Below, piece by piece: positions 12,501-24,929 of a stretch of 64,000 nucleotides of DNA; the stretch's first letter is position 1, and each line of letters starts with the position of its first letter. Where the stretch lies: NCBI RefSeq assembly GCF_900496995.4, contig NC_044016.1, positions 21,556,932 to 21,620,931 on the forward strand, written 5' to 3'. A model generated the notes under the pieces. The model was not told the origin of the DNA, did not search any database, and worked only from the letters and a program-made list of their open reading frames with translations. A program made the position numbers and the translations under genes. This stretch comes from Aquila chrysaetos chrysaetos. Its lineage: Eukaryota > Chordata > Aves > Accipitriformes > Accipitridae.

Positions 12501-15060
12501 AGCATCACGTAGTTGCTCTCCACCCTTTCCTCACTGCCTCGCCAGGCATTGCTGAGGACCAGTGGTGTAGTTTCCTCACATCCCGTGCCACCCATCCTCC
12601 TGCCATGCTCCCTCCATCTTGCTGGCACTGATCAGCAAATATGTCTCATCACAGCAACTGGCAGCACGGGCTAGAAATGCTCCCCACACTGCCTGCAATA
12701 TAATTGTGGTTTCATGTGGTTGGGCTGCCACTTAGCTGAGGTGGGGAGGCAGCAGGGGACATCCTTGCTGGGACAGGAATGGCACCTGCCTCTGCACTGG
12801 GCTGGTGGCTGCTCCACCTCTGACTCCTGCTGGGGTACAGGTGCAGGCAGGCGTGGCATGGAGGGCCTGGCCATTGCTTTCCACAACTGTCCTGGGAACA
12901 GAAAATAGGCCTGGAGGTTACTTGGAGGGAGACACATTCCTGGTGATTCAGAGCCACATGGTTTGGTGTCTGGGAGCTTTTTTCCAGAGCATCCCGAGAA
13001 CATCGGGTGAAGGCGGAAGGATCACAGCTACCCAGGGTAGACTAGTCTCTAGCTGAGGGCCAGCCTGAGAGAGGCTCCTCAGGATGGACACTAAGGCTTG
13101 GCGCTCTTTCAAGCCTCCCAGTCCCTGGGGATCCTGCACTTCTACATGAGGAAAAATTCCCTTGCCTAATTTCTCCTCAAAGCCTACTACCCCTCACAAT
13201 TCGTTTCTAGTCTTCTTAGCACAGCCCTGGCAGAGAGGGATCCCCTCTGCCGCCTGAGTTGAAAGCGCAGTGGGGCTTTGCAGCTTACCAGGAAGACCAT
13301 CAGACCTAGTGGTTGTTCCCACCTCTGGGAGGTAGCTGTGGCTGCGGTGGCTCCCCACTATGCTGCATAACCTCCTCGGTGCAGGGTCTTCCTGAGCTTT
13401 TAGCTTTCTTTTGTGGCAGAGACAGAGAGCCAGCATGAGGCCCCCCCAAACATCCATAAGCAGCACGCAGACATCCTCCTCCTCTGCCAGGAGAGGGATT
13501 GGTATTGGGGAGCAGCAAATGCTTTCAATTTGGGGGAGAGAGTCCCCCAGTTTGCACTGGGCTTTCAGGATACTGTAAGCATTGCCAGGAGCACCAGTTC
13601 CATGGTGAGGCCAGTGGGAAGCGAGCACCAGCACCGCTTCCTGCTTTCCTTGCAAAGCTGTCGAGTCCAGAGCTAACCCTGAGCAGGCACTTCTTTCCCC
13701 CATGTCACTCACCCAGCTCACTCCTCCTCGCCATATCCCCAAAGAAGCCTGTGCCCTGCTGACCAGAGCATCTCTTTTAATTAAAATGGTTCCCCTGCAA
13801 TGCACTGTCTGAATGTCTCCAGTTCTCCCTGCTGGGCTCAGGCCAGAGGGATGTGCTGGGGCAGAGTATCACATTGAAATCTCTCTGAACCACAGCCAGT
13901 TCAGAGAAACTGAAGTCAGAGCAGAGAAAGCAGCTGATAGCCGCAACATCCCTCTGCCAACGGCACTCTACAGCAAGGGTGAGCTCTGCCCCAAACTCTG
14001 AGAAACAGGGAACCTTGGCTGCCCACCCAGGAGAAGACCTGGGAATGAGAAATGGTCTCTCTCTCCCTGCAGAGGCCTGCAAAGCTGGGGATGCCCGGGG
14101 GAGGTTGTGAATGCTGTGAGCAGTACGGCAGGGTTAGGGGTCACCGGCTCCCCAGACACAGCTGATGTACCTGCAGGACAACCAAGCCAGTGGCCATCAG
14201 ATGCTCAGCGCTTGGTGGGATTTGGGGGTCTCTCCCCACAGCCCTGGGAGGAGTAGGGGTGGGACATACGTTGGGGTTTGTAAAATGGAGAATGGAGGCA
14301 GGTAAGCCAGGGTATGCAAAGGATCCCGTCCTAAATCGAGACAAGCTTTTCCATGAAGGTTGCAGAACTTCGCTCGGGTACCTGGGCGAGCACCTGGAGC
14401 CAGGGCTGCCTGCTCCAAGGTGGCTTGCCTCTCAAAGCCCTCTTGGCAAACATCTCCACCCCCTGCCACTTGCAGCATTCTGGCAGCTTTTCCAGGATGT
14501 GTCCCTGCAGGAAGGGATGCTGAGGGTTAGTAACTCCCTTGGGACACTGCATGGAGCCGTGCCTCCTTCTTCCCCAGGAAGGGTGAGTGCCAGCCCTATC
14601 CCCAGCTGCTGCTGGAGCTTCCCTGAGCTGTGGTCCTGCAGTGCCATAGCTGCTGGTGGTGCCTCAGACATGTCAGCTCTGAGTGGTGGGAATTGCTGGG
14701 GTGTTTTGACTCTTGCAGGAGGAGTGTGTGACGCTTGGCACAGGCACCATACAGGGCCACTCTGACCCTCACACCTTCACAGGTTGGCACAGCAAATGGG
14801 CACCCCATAGGGTTGGTGGGGTGCAGATGACTGGGTTTTACTCTGCACAGTCCCTGCAGAGACCCCAACTTTTGTGCTTCAGGAAGTCGAAATTCAGCCT
14901 CCTGGCAGGAGGTGAGCAAAGCTGTGGAAGGGCAGGAGAAAGTCCCTGCTGTGCAATGTAGAGAACTCTCTGAGCGTCTTGAAACCCATATGGATGTTCT
15001 TAGGGGTCTCTCAACTGTTGAGGCATTATCATAGCAGCTCCTGCTGTCACATGCTGCCCA
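12501..15060. other. Gene-free intergenic DNA
   Basis: No exon or repeat family is recognised. The 203-codon minus-strand frame at 13194-13805 has no domain and is treated as chance. Confidence 0.5.
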
Positions 15061-15061
15061 C

Positions 15062-15262
15062 AGAGCGAGATGTCTTGCGTGCCAATATGAGCACGGTCCC
15101 CATCCCCGGGGCTGCCTCGGGCGCCCTCCCCGCCGCCCCGCGTCCCTGCAAGGCGAGCGGCGGCCACACGGTGTCAGGCGGGTGCCGGCCTTCCCACGGA
15201 GCACCGGGTGCGGGACCGCTCGCTAACGCCTGTGGGACCAGCAAACCCAGTGGGCCCGGGGA
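15062..15262. promoter_or_regulatory. Short CpG-rich cluster
   Basis: About two dozen CpG dinucleotides lie within 200 bases, far denser than the flanks. It lies about 2 kb from the larger island at 17.2 kb. It is too short to be a classical island on its own. It could be a satellite regulatory element or a chance GC-rich patch. Confidence 0.4.
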
Positions 15263-16440
15263 GGAAGCCTTGGAAAATTGCAAATAATCGGCTGGTTTTG
15301 CTATAACCGATACCCCTGGGCGCACCTTTCTATAGGGGAAGGATGACTTCTGCTCCTTGCCCTATGGCACGTAGGAAGTGTGCCACTTTTTTCAGGTGCT
15401 GTGTGAATTTTTGCCTGGTCTGTTGTGGCGGGGGGAAGAGGGGTGGTGGTCTCCTGCCTGGAGCACCCCAGGTGAGATGAGTTGTGCTGGGCCTCAGCCT
15501 CTCGCTGCAAAACACAGAGGAAGGCTGCCCTGCGAGGGGAACAAAGGGACGTGGGTAGCGAGAGCGACACTTGCAAGCAGGGAGTGTTGGCAACTCTGCT
15601 GCTGTTGCTGGGGGAAGAAAGCGCCGGAGCAGAAGCGTGGGGAGAGGCTGAGCTCCAGGGGGTGTGGGTCCCCAGCAGGAAAAGGGGATCAGGAGGTCCG
15701 CGCTCCTGAATGGCCCCTGGAACCAGGGCAGGCATGAGCTGGACCTTGAATCAAGTTCAGTTGTGCCTCTCCCACCTCTCTGCTTTGTGGCTGCGCAGGG
15801 TGTGTGTGGGAACCCATTTTTCCCTCTGCATTATCGTGGCGGAGGCAGGGGAGCCAGTGCAGAGAGAGGGCAGCCTGGGGAGGATGCATCAGTAAGTGAC
15901 GTGTGATGCCGAAGCAAGCAGTGGCCCAGCCTCGCTCAGGTGCAGCTCTCCGTGCTGTGCCTCACGTACAGAGACGCTGTCTATCCTCCAGCTATTTACC
16001 GCCAGCTCATTCTGCAAACGCTGCACTCACAAGATTTTTTTCCTCTCTCTCCCTCCCTCCTTCTCTCTCGTCCCTGCAGAGATGCTGAGACAGTGCTCCC
16101 CATTCAGCTTCAAGCACGAGGTCTCCCACCTGCACACGCATTGCACACACTGACCTGCCTGCAGGTTGTTCTGTTGGGCTGGTCCAAATTCACCACCTTC
16201 TCCCGCTCCCCCGGGGCTTCAGTCCTGGGGGGGGGGGCGGGCTCCAGTGAACAAAGAGGGAGGCTGGTGCAAGCTGAGATGCTGCCGGGGGGGGAGACTT
16301 GGCCAGGGAACCTGCTGCTCCTGCTCGCCCACCCATGAGCCTGGAAGTCCAGCCCTGGCCACCCCATGGGGCTGCTCGCTTCCCCCTGGGGTGTGGCATT
16401 GCCATCTTTGCTGCCCAGGGATAGCCCTCCCTAGCGAGGA

Positions 16441-16486
16441 GAGGGAAGGAAGGAAGGAAGGAAGGAAGAAAGGAAGGAAGGAAGGG
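16441..16486 (+). repeat. (GGAA)n microsatellite
   Basis: About ten tandem GGAA units occur with one AGAA interruption near 16468. GGAA arrays are ETS-family binding platforms in some genomes, but here it is most simply a microsatellite. Confidence 0.9.
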
Positions 16487-16636
16487 CAGGGTGTAGGGGA
16501 TTGGGGAACATCCCCTGACGTGGGTGGATGGCAGCAAGACTTTATTCATGTGGGTGACAGTAAGGTATGTGGAACAAGACCCAACCAGGGATTGTCCCAT
16601 TGCACGCCAAGGAGGGAGAATAGAGCACTGTAAGCA

Positions 16637-16664
16637 GGGGGGGAGGGAGAGGGGGGGAGGTGGG
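16637..16664 (+). other. Canonical G-quadruplex motif
   Basis: The + strand has G runs of 7, 3, 7 and 3 separated by loops of 1, 3 and 4 bases, which satisfies the standard four-tract rule. It lies within 600 bases upstream of the orphan CpG island. Confidence 0.75.
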
Positions 16665-17883
16665 TGCAAGCCCAGGCCCTCCCCAGTGGGGAACTGGAAA
16701 GGGATTGTTGAGGAAAAGGTGCTGCCCCTTAGTGTCTCCTCCTGGAGGGGGGCTGCTTGGCCCTGGGAGGGTTTCTTCCCCAGCAGGGACTATAGCTGAC
16801 GACTAACTCACACTTCTCCTGGTGGGCACATGCTACTTTCATCTTGTTTTTTAAAGCCTCAGGCCCATGGCTCCTTACAGGAGAAGCTGGGTTTTTATGT
16901 CCCCTACCTCCCAGTGCTGAGAGAGGACTTTGTGGTTTTAAGGAGGTGCTTGAAAACACGAGCTGAGGGTTTTCCTAAGGGTGGGAGACCAGACGGCAGA
17001 GGTAGGAGACTGCTGTCTCTGCAGCCTCCTGATTTCTAGCTGCTTGGCCAGCAGCAGCGGGGCTGACTGCTCAGCTCTTGGCTGTGCTGCCCGAGAGGGT
17101 GGCGAGGAGACCCCCCCCAAATACCGCTGGGGCAGGCCTGAGGCTGGGGTGGGGGTCTGGACAGACACACCCCAACTTGGCATTAAGGGCAAAGACAGGA
17201 TTGTCTTTCTGCCCCGTGGGAAGTCTCGTCGGGCCTTTGGGAGTGCTGCTGGGGCGAGGGCTCGCGATGGGGCCGGGACCCACGGGCATGGGTCAGGGGT
17301 GCGGGCAGGGGTGCCGGCGGGGCGGCGGGCTTGGGGGGCTGCCGGTGGGCCGAGCAGGGCGGCGGGCTGGCCGTTGCACGCTACGGTAGATGGCAGTGCC
17401 GCCCGGATTTTATGAATGGAGGAGGAGGAGGAGGGGAGGCAGATGGATGCGGGGAGGTGGGGGGGGGCGGAATTTGCTGGCTGGGCTCCGGCCTCCACCT
17501 CCGTTCCCCCTCGCCCCTGCGCCAGGCGCCCTCCCCCAGCCATTAGCATAGGCCTGCCCGGGTTTACATGTCAGGCTGCACGTTGCAGCGGCCGGATCCA
17601 GCAGCCAGCAGCGCTGGCAGCCGCCCCGAGTCAGCTGCTTCCCAGCGAGGAGCGGCGAGGAGCGGAGCGGGGCGGCGGGCCGGCAGCCCGCAAGCACCGA
17701 CGTTAAGGTGTCCTCACGGAGATACCGGCGCCGCCGCTTCCCGCCCGACACCCCGGCGCCCCGGCGCTCCGGGGTCCCCGGCGGCCCCCCCCCCGAGCGG
17801 AGCCCGGCTCGGGGCGAGCGTGGCCCGATAGGTTTTACACCGGGCTGCCACCGTGACCTTGGGCCCTGGCGTGCCCCAGCGAC

Positions 17884-17908
17884 GCTCTCCACGCACTCCG
17901 TGGAGAGC
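17884..17908. repeat. Perfect 10-bp inverted repeat
   Basis: GCTCTCCACG at 17884-17893 is followed, after a 5-base spacer, by its exact reverse complement CGTGGAGAGC at 17899-17908. It lies at the edge of the CpG island. Confidence 0.95.
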
Positions 17909-17945
17909 TTTCAGCAGCCCCAGGGTGGGGGTGCTGGGCCAGCGC

Positions 17946-17957
17946 GGGGGGGGGGGG
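17946..17957 (+). repeat. G12 run
   Basis: Twelve consecutive G are followed by further GGG runs at 17961, 17972 and 17979, giving G-quadruplex potential on the + strand. Confidence 0.9.
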
Positions 17958-17999
17958 TCTGGGAGCAGGCTGGGCTTTGGGGGGCTGAGCTGCCTTTCG

Positions 18000-20900
18000 C
18001 TGTCAACAAACTCCCTTCTCCCCACTGCCCATTTCTATGCCCGTCCTCGCAAGGTGGTGCTGGGGCATTGTCCTCCCCTGCAGCTTCTTTGTGCCCTGGG
18101 GGATGTTCGCAGCCCCCCATCCTGCTCTCCCATGACCTCCCTCTTTGCATCAGAGGTCCCCCTTGGTGTGGAAAGCCAGGAGAAGGAGCCGAGTAACTCG
18201 CTGCCATTTGCTGGCAGAGAAGCTAGGGGTGACGACTGCTTGGTACTTTGAGATAAGGAGAGGAAAAACTCTTTTTTTGTGGCTTTTGAGGCCTCTGAGG
18301 CATCACCTGGGACTGCATGTGTCAGTTGCTTTCAGCTGCAGCCAGGATTTCCCACTGTAGGGACTGGGACATTAGCATCGCTGGCACAGCTGTGGGACGG
18401 GTGACTGAGCAGCAGAAGTGACTGTGCACAGCCCCAAAGCCGGGCGGGTGTGGGTTGTGCCTGCAGTGCAGCACAGACAGCCCTTGCTGTTCCTGGGAGG
18501 CAGTGGGCTGGGGGAATTGCTGCTTTCCCATCCGCTCTGCCCACTCTGCCTCATGGGGGATAAAATTTCCTCCAGAGGCAGCTTACACTGCTCTAGGGAG
18601 CGTTCAAGGTGCAGAGATGCCCAGGGGGAGCTTTGGAGGAGACCCCCAAGAGCGGCGCTTCTCCAGGAGGGAAGCTCTAACATTGGCTTTTCCAAACAGC
18701 ATGTTGATCCGGTTCCTGCTGGGGGTACCTAGCCTCGTGCCACCCCCATGCCACAGCACAGGAGCAGAGCCGTCCTGTGGCTTGGGCCAGGGACTCCACA
18801 GAAAGCCCCAGCATGGCACTTGCAGCATCTGGGCCTCGTTTCTCTGCAGCGCTGTGTTACTTGTGGGATGGACAAGGCTGGTGCTGCAGCACTGGCTCCC
18901 CCATCGTGGTTGGCTGTGCCTCAGGGGTGGTATCCTGCAGATCTGGTGGTGCCTTTGGCAGTGTTTGGGCACTGGTTCCCGCCCACTGGTCCCGCTCCAG
19001 CCTGGGTGATCCCACCTGCCTGACCTAAATCCCACAGTTGGTTTCAGTGGGATGCAGGGTTTTTCGACACCCCTTATCTGAACCAGTTAGGTAGGATTGC
19101 TGTGTGCTGGGAGGTGGTTACTGTGTGCCACCCTAAAGGAGTCCATGCTTCAGCGGCATTTTGGATCCTCTAGATCCTTCATCCAGAGGGCAGGCAAGAG
19201 AGGGACTCTCCAGCCAGCGGGGTGAGGTGCCCCCAGGGCCGGGAGGTGATGCAGGAGGAGGAGGACAGGAGAGTCTGCGGCAGTGTGCGCGCTTCCATCT
19301 CGTGGTTGGCAGGAGGTCCTTGCCTGACCCAGCACCTCGTGGCGCCTTGAAGCCACCAGCAGCACAGGCCTTGATGGGGCTCAAGTGCAGGGAGGATTGG
19401 GGCACACCATGCCACCCTGTGTGAGCCTGGCTTGAGCAAGGGAGAGCAGCTAAACTTCAGAGTGACCATGATGCAGAGCCCAGCCCAGGCTGCTCGGCTG
19501 GGCCTGCAGATTCTCACCTCTGCCCTGTGACCAGTGTTGGCTATCGCTGGTCAGCTGCCACAGCTCTCTCTGCGCCTGCATATTTGCCAAGCACACGGAT
19601 GGTCCCTCGCTTGGAAGAGCTGACAATCCAGGGATTTTTGTTTGCATATTAAACCAGCTAAGTATTCAGAATCAGCTCCAGCTACTGCTGTGGGGAAATC
19701 AGTTCCAAGATACATAGTTCCCTGCCAAACCTTCCTGCGCTACCTCCGAGGCAGCGGTGCTGCTGCCCTCCGATGCTGCTGGGAGCGGGTACGTGGCAGG
19801 GCTCCAACCCTCCAGCTAGCACTCACGCAGTGTCCGGCTGAGATCGCAGGGAGAGCACTTCTCTGCAAAGCTGCCAGCAAGCACACAGGAAGCTCGCCCC
19901 GCTACCGCCGTGTTGAGGGGCTTCCACATGTGCTCTCAGCTCTCCATCCTCAGGAAGCGGTCGCAAAGGAGTGGGTCGTGCCTGCCTACACCCTCAGGCA
20001 CAGGGGAGCAGGGTGGGGGAACTGTTGTGCTCCCCACTGTCCCATGCCCGGGTCCCTGTGGCTGTGGGTAAAAGAGACCCACTCCACTTCCATGCATGCG
20101 GCAGGATGAGACCTCACAGTGTAGGACAGTCACACTTGGGCCATTTGCTGCATGCCTGGCACTTTGTCTTGCTGGTTTTTCCCCATGTGGTTTGCGGGAC
20201 CTGGAGTTGGTTGGCATGCCAGGCACAGCACACAGCATGTCCCTTTTCCAGGGCGAGCTAGTCTGGCTCTCCCGGTCCTGTTTTGGGAAGCAAGGATCAG
20301 GGGAGTACACCCTGCCCAGCACGTAGGCCATCATTGGGTAATGGCTGTGAGTGTTTGGCTGGTCTGATGCAATGAACTAATTAGGAATTTGCTGTCACCA
20401 CAGCTGGACTCACCTGGCTTGTATGCTGCAGCCGGGTGATTCTCACTCCATGTGACAGTCCTCCAGCCTCCCCAGGGACCAGGAATAGCAGCGAGGGGAT
20501 CACATGGCCACTCTGGCTGTCTTCCCCTGCACCGTGCTAGCCTCCAGGCAGCCACACATGCGAGTGTCATGAGATGGCTTCAGTGGCCATGGAGGAATGT
20601 GCTCCTCCTCACCAGCCTTGGGGACAGGCGGGTGACAAGTCTCCTGATGTGCCAACAGGGCATGTGGCTGGGGTGCAGCCCTTGACAGTAGGGAGCGGTG
20701 GTCATGGCAGCCCTCCTCTCTGGGATTTAGCCAAGATACCCAAGGGCGCTGGGGTGACCTGAGGCCTTTGGAAATGTCTCCTCAGTGGTTTGCAAAGGCC
20801 CTCCTGCCAGGCAAATTGTTGAGCAGAGCAGACCTGTGCTCCTTGCAGCAGGGAAGCATCCTGCTGCCTGGTCGGGCATGGCACGCCGCTTGTGCTGGCC

Positions 20901-21900
20901 CTGCGGTGCATGCCCAGAAGCTGTGAGGTGGGGTAGGCACAACATACAAGGACTCCACAGCCTGAGTCTGTCTCAGGTAGTACACAATACAGAGAATCCA
21001 TCAACGCCAATGAATAGTTTTAGTACGTATCCAGGTGGCACAGGTCGGCCACTGGGCCTTCAGTGCGGATGCTAGCTCAGGGCATCCCAGCATCACTGGG
21101 TTTTCCCACAGGGAACCCCTGGAAAGATCCCAATCCCAGCATGTCCCAAGGGCTGGGGTCTGTGAGTGGACACGCTGAGAACCACCCTGGTGACCATGAA
21201 GGTGGGCAGTCCTGGGGAAGACATGCTGGGCACAAGCAGAAATCAGCTGCAGCTGCTGGAAGAGCCTCCGAGAGGAAAACTTTGCGGCCCACAGAAAATG
21301 AGTTAGTGTTGATGCTCCCAGAACATTTGTTTAGATTAAGCAATCTGGCTCAAAGCTGCTCAGCTGTGGGGAGCTGGTCACCGCAGCACTTACTAGATGT
21401 CTTTCAGTGTTGCCGCTCGTGACACTGGCCAAGTGGCTGGGTGGCAGCAGGGACAGCTGGCCCTGACCTCATGAGCCTCCTCCTCCGCACTGCACTTTCT
21501 CTCCCTGGTTGCTCCTCATAGCCAGAGAGCTGAGCAAACAGTGGTTTTCCTTCCCAGAGGTGGATGCTCTGGGTGATGCCCTTTCTCAAAAGGCATTATC
21601 TCTTGCAGCATTTGCAAGGAGGTTGCGGCGGGGGCATCTAGTGCAAGGACCTGCCGAACTTTCCCATGGATGTGGGCGCTGGAGATCAGGAGGTGACAGG
21701 CAGCCTTGCCTCGGCTCTGCTGGGCTGGTGATGCTGGGGTCCCTGCAGTCATCAGGGCATCAACTCTTCCACCAGCTTCCAAATGCAGAGTTTAGAAAAG
21801 GCTGTGGCTGGGGAACATGGGCTGTGCTCCGCTGGCACCAATGCCTCGTAGCTGCTTGTGTTCACGGCTCTGCTGGCTGGGGATGGGCATGCACAAAATA
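18000..21900. other. Gene-free intergenic DNA
   Basis: I see no supported exon, RNA gene or repeat family. A small AT-rich patch at 19630-19680 contains an octamer-like TTTGCATATTA. Reading frames such as 18455-19009 have no recognisable domain. Confidence 0.5.
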
Positions 21901-22199
21901 CCTCAGAGGCATGGAAAAAAACATATTTATTTCCTGGAAACCTATATAAATTGGAACCATCTCCCAACAAGAACTGCAGAGTTTGGTTTCCCTATGTAAA
22001 GTGACAGCTACAATGAAGAAAAAGACAAAAAAAGGCTGGACCACCCACCGTCCGGGAGAGAGTGCCCCAGGCCCCCAGGGCATTTGGAGGGGGAACCGGC
22101 CGGGCCCTGGGGTCTCCGCAGGTGGGATGCTTGCTGCCTGCAAATGCAGGGAAGCCTTCCCGCAGCCCTCCCCAAACCCAAGGGAGCCACCTTAAGAGC

Positions 22200-22620
22200 T
22201 CTCCCTCCATAGGACCAAACGGGATCCGCCAGGCGTTTCATATACCATATTCTATAGCCAAGGAAACCTTAACAAAGAGCCGTACGCTCTCACGTTTCGC
22301 TTCAGGCTTCTCCCTGCTGCAGCTGGGGCTGAGTTTTTTAAAATCTTTGTGTCATTATTTCGTTCCTCTTTTGATTCAGCCATCGAGGGACAAGGAGATG
22401 CCAAACGAAAAGAATGGGCATTTAAACAGAACTAGATTGAAGAGGCAGTGTGTGCGCCAAACAACAAGTCTTTTTACATTTCATATGATCTTATACATGG
22501 GCTCCATTCAGTATATTTCCCCTCTGTTTCATTTGAATGTACAGAATTAGCCATTCACATCCTCTGGAATTACGGCTCTTTAACATTTCCATTCTGAGCT
22601 GCCTCCATATTTTGGGGGTT
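22200..22620. promoter_or_regulatory. Candidate conserved non-coding element
   Basis: This 400-base AT-rich block has the look of a deeply conserved enhancer. It contains CATATACCATATTC, TTTTTTAAAATCTTTGTGTC, TTTAAACAG, TTTCATATGATC and CATTTGAATGTACAG boxes and lacks repeats and open coding potential. No family match. Conservation is inferred only from composition. Confidence 0.35.
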
Positions 22621-23795
22621 GGGAGTGTTATCAGCTCAGCTGGGGAAGCACAGGCTGAGGTCAGAGTCGGTCTTGCAGGCTGGAAATGAGCTTTTTCTTT
22701 TTTTGGGAAGTGCGAGATTTGATGCTTGATGACTGTGGTCAGAAAAATATATGAGCGTACACAAATCTACATATGTGCTGGAGCATGCATGTATCTGGTT
22801 TCGGTGGAGGGGGGTCTTTTTCACATTAATCCTGGTGGTTATTTCTTCAGATAGAAAAGCAAGCTTCAGTTTTCTGATGTGGGGTGTGCTCTGCGATTGC
22901 CTGAGGTTGTACGCATGGCCATGTCCTTGTGCGTGGCTGCACGGCTGCTGCCTCATTGTCTTTTTGAAAGACAAATATTGAAAACAAATATTTACTGTGT
23001 TATTTACTAAAGCTCCCTGGATACTTGTACAAATTTAGAAGAGTTGGCCCAGAAAACATAGTCGAACCAAGCTGGGAATCACAAGAGGAAAACCGGGAGG
23101 GACGTGTGTGTGCAGCTAATACTGCTGAAAAGCTTGAGAGCCAGCACCGCTGTCCCAAGCAAGCATGGGATTGTGTGGTGGCATTGGTGCATCTTGCAGC
23201 CCACACTGCCTTATCCAAGAGTCCTGCAGCATTCCCATGGCGTTACTTCTTGCACCCATCAGCACAAGGAAGGAGGCTGGCGTGGGAACGTGTTGCTTGT
23301 GAATCTGCCTTTTTTCCCGGCTTTACTTGTCTGCTGGTACAGACAGGCCACTGTCCTGTTTGTGGGAGTCCCACCTTTCCCCAGCATCTACATGCAGGAG
23401 GGTCTTGTCACACAGCCAGGGCGTGGAAGAGGTAACAACCTGCAGAGAGGAGAGAGCCGGACCTGCCATGTCTCTGCTGCTGCTTTGCAACACCTGCATG
23501 CTGCAGAGATGTGCTTCCCTCGGAGGACCCTGAGGCTGTGGATGAAGTGGTCCCCAGGGACCAACGTCCTTGAAAGAAGCCTCTGCCTCCTCTGCCACTT
23601 TCTTTGCTGTATTTTGAACTTTTTCTATCTATTTGCTTCTGCATCATCATTTCCTCAGGCCATGTCATCTGATTGTTGTGGAAATGAGGACAAGGTGGCA
23701 AACGACAAACATGGGCGCCCAATGGGGCAAATAAACCCAGCAAGGTTGAGTGTGGCTCAGAAGGCAGCAAGGATCTCACTTTCCCGCTCACCTGG
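22621..23795. other. Gene-free intergenic DNA
   Basis: No supported feature. The 233-codon + frame at 23104-23805 shows no domain or codon signal I recognise. The stretch at 22960-23020 is AT-rich. Confidence 0.45.
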
Positions 23796-23833
23796 CTTTC
23801 TGTAAGGTAAGGTGTAGCTTGCCTTACAGAAAG
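23796..23833. repeat. Near-perfect 16-bp hairpin
   Basis: The left arm CTTTCTGTAAGGTAAG (23796-23811) and right arm CTTGCCTTACAGAAAG (23818-23833) pair over 16 bases with a single G:U wobble and a 6-base loop GTGTAG. The pairing stops abruptly on both sides. It is shorter than a microRNA precursor. Confidence 0.9.
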
Positions 23834-24039
23834 GAGCTTGCCTCAAGGGTAGGAGTGCAGACCTCGGGGCTGGAACGTCACACTCTGCAGGTGATCATGG
23901 CTAGTTGACTTCACTTTAATACACAGCATCTGCTGGAGAGGGCTCACCTGGGCCAGGTGCAAAACCCAGGTCCCTGGACGACCACCCCTGAACTGGTCAG
24001 ACACAATCAGGCTGCAGGCTTTCCCGGAGATTCCTTCAA

Positions 24040-24380
24040 TCACAGCCCCTGCCTTAATTTAACCTGGTTATTTATACCTTTTCCTGTGTGTGCTTAATTA
24101 TAGTAGAACCTGGCAATACTGCTGTACTTAACGGTCTGTTGGCGTTTCCATTATGAGCCCAGACTGGAAGGGATTATATAGCCTGAGTGTTTGAACTGAG
24201 CCTCAGACAGAGACTTGGCATAGACTTGCAGCCCAAATACAAAGATTTTCAATTGGCTAATGGCAGTTTTGAAAAGGGAACATTTTTCACATGCTTAGGC
24301 CCTTCCGTTTGCTTAAGCTGCCTTCCTGTTTTAAACTCAGCAAGCAAGGAGTTGTAATTCAGCCTGTTACAGCAGTGACT
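24040..24380. promoter_or_regulatory. AT-rich block, possible regulatory element
   Basis: TTAATTTAACC, TTATTTATACC, TTAATTATAG and GGATTATATAG boxes cluster here without any recognisable repeat. It may be a conserved non-coding element. The evidence is compositional only. Confidence 0.25.
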
Positions 24381-24929
24381 CACATTCGTTGCACAGCAAT
24401 GCTGTAACCAGCCAAGACAAGGCCTTCTGCCTTAAGAGGAATTACACTCAGAAATATGACTGGGGAAAGTTGTCTTTTTCAGTCACCAGCGTCACACCAT
24501 CTGTGTGTCCAAACTGCAGCTGCTGTGGCCAGCATGAGTTGTCTGACCACGTCTCAGGCTCTGCTGTGGAGACATCTAATGTGACCAAGATGTCCTGGGC
24601 CTCATGAGCAGCCAGCAGCACTTACAGGGCATCAATTGTTTCATCCTCAAGTATTCAACTCAAATAGGTTAGCTCAATCAAGTCCTAAAGATGCTTTTTC
24701 TTCCCACCAGCTATATGGGGAGCATGGGGTAATTAGCTCAGGCACCAGTGTCCACGCTGGGGATAATCTGGTGGGACCAGTCCCACTTGGAGGGAGTCTA
24801 GAGTAGCTCCCGTGGGATGTGGTGCATACATCTATATCCACAAGATTTTTCTCTAACCGCATGGTAGAGCATAACAGAGCAAAAGCAGGGGAAAAACTAT
24901 GTCTTTTTTTAATGCATGGGAATCTTTGC

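Larger units (their letters stand above)
17090..17960. promoter_or_regulatory. Orphan CpG island, candidate promoter or enhancer
   Basis: CpG density is very high, with the core from about 17221 to 17900 carrying roughly 70 CpGs by eye and 10 or more per 60 bases between 17641 and 17820. It contains several GC-box-like GGGCGG motifs, an AP-1/E-box string GAGTCAGCTG near 17628 and a palindrome at 17884-17908. No recognised protein starts here. Reading frames across it are proline/arginine/glycine-rich chance frames. In a vertebrate genome such an island usually marks a transcription start, so an unannotated non-coding RNA or a developmental regulatory island is plausible. Direction of any transcript is not visible. 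Confidence 0.7.

Noticed and set aside
23796..23833. Hairpin considered as a microRNA precursor
   Set aside because: The stem is 16 bp and the loop 6 bases, too short for a canonical precursor, and pairing does not extend outward.
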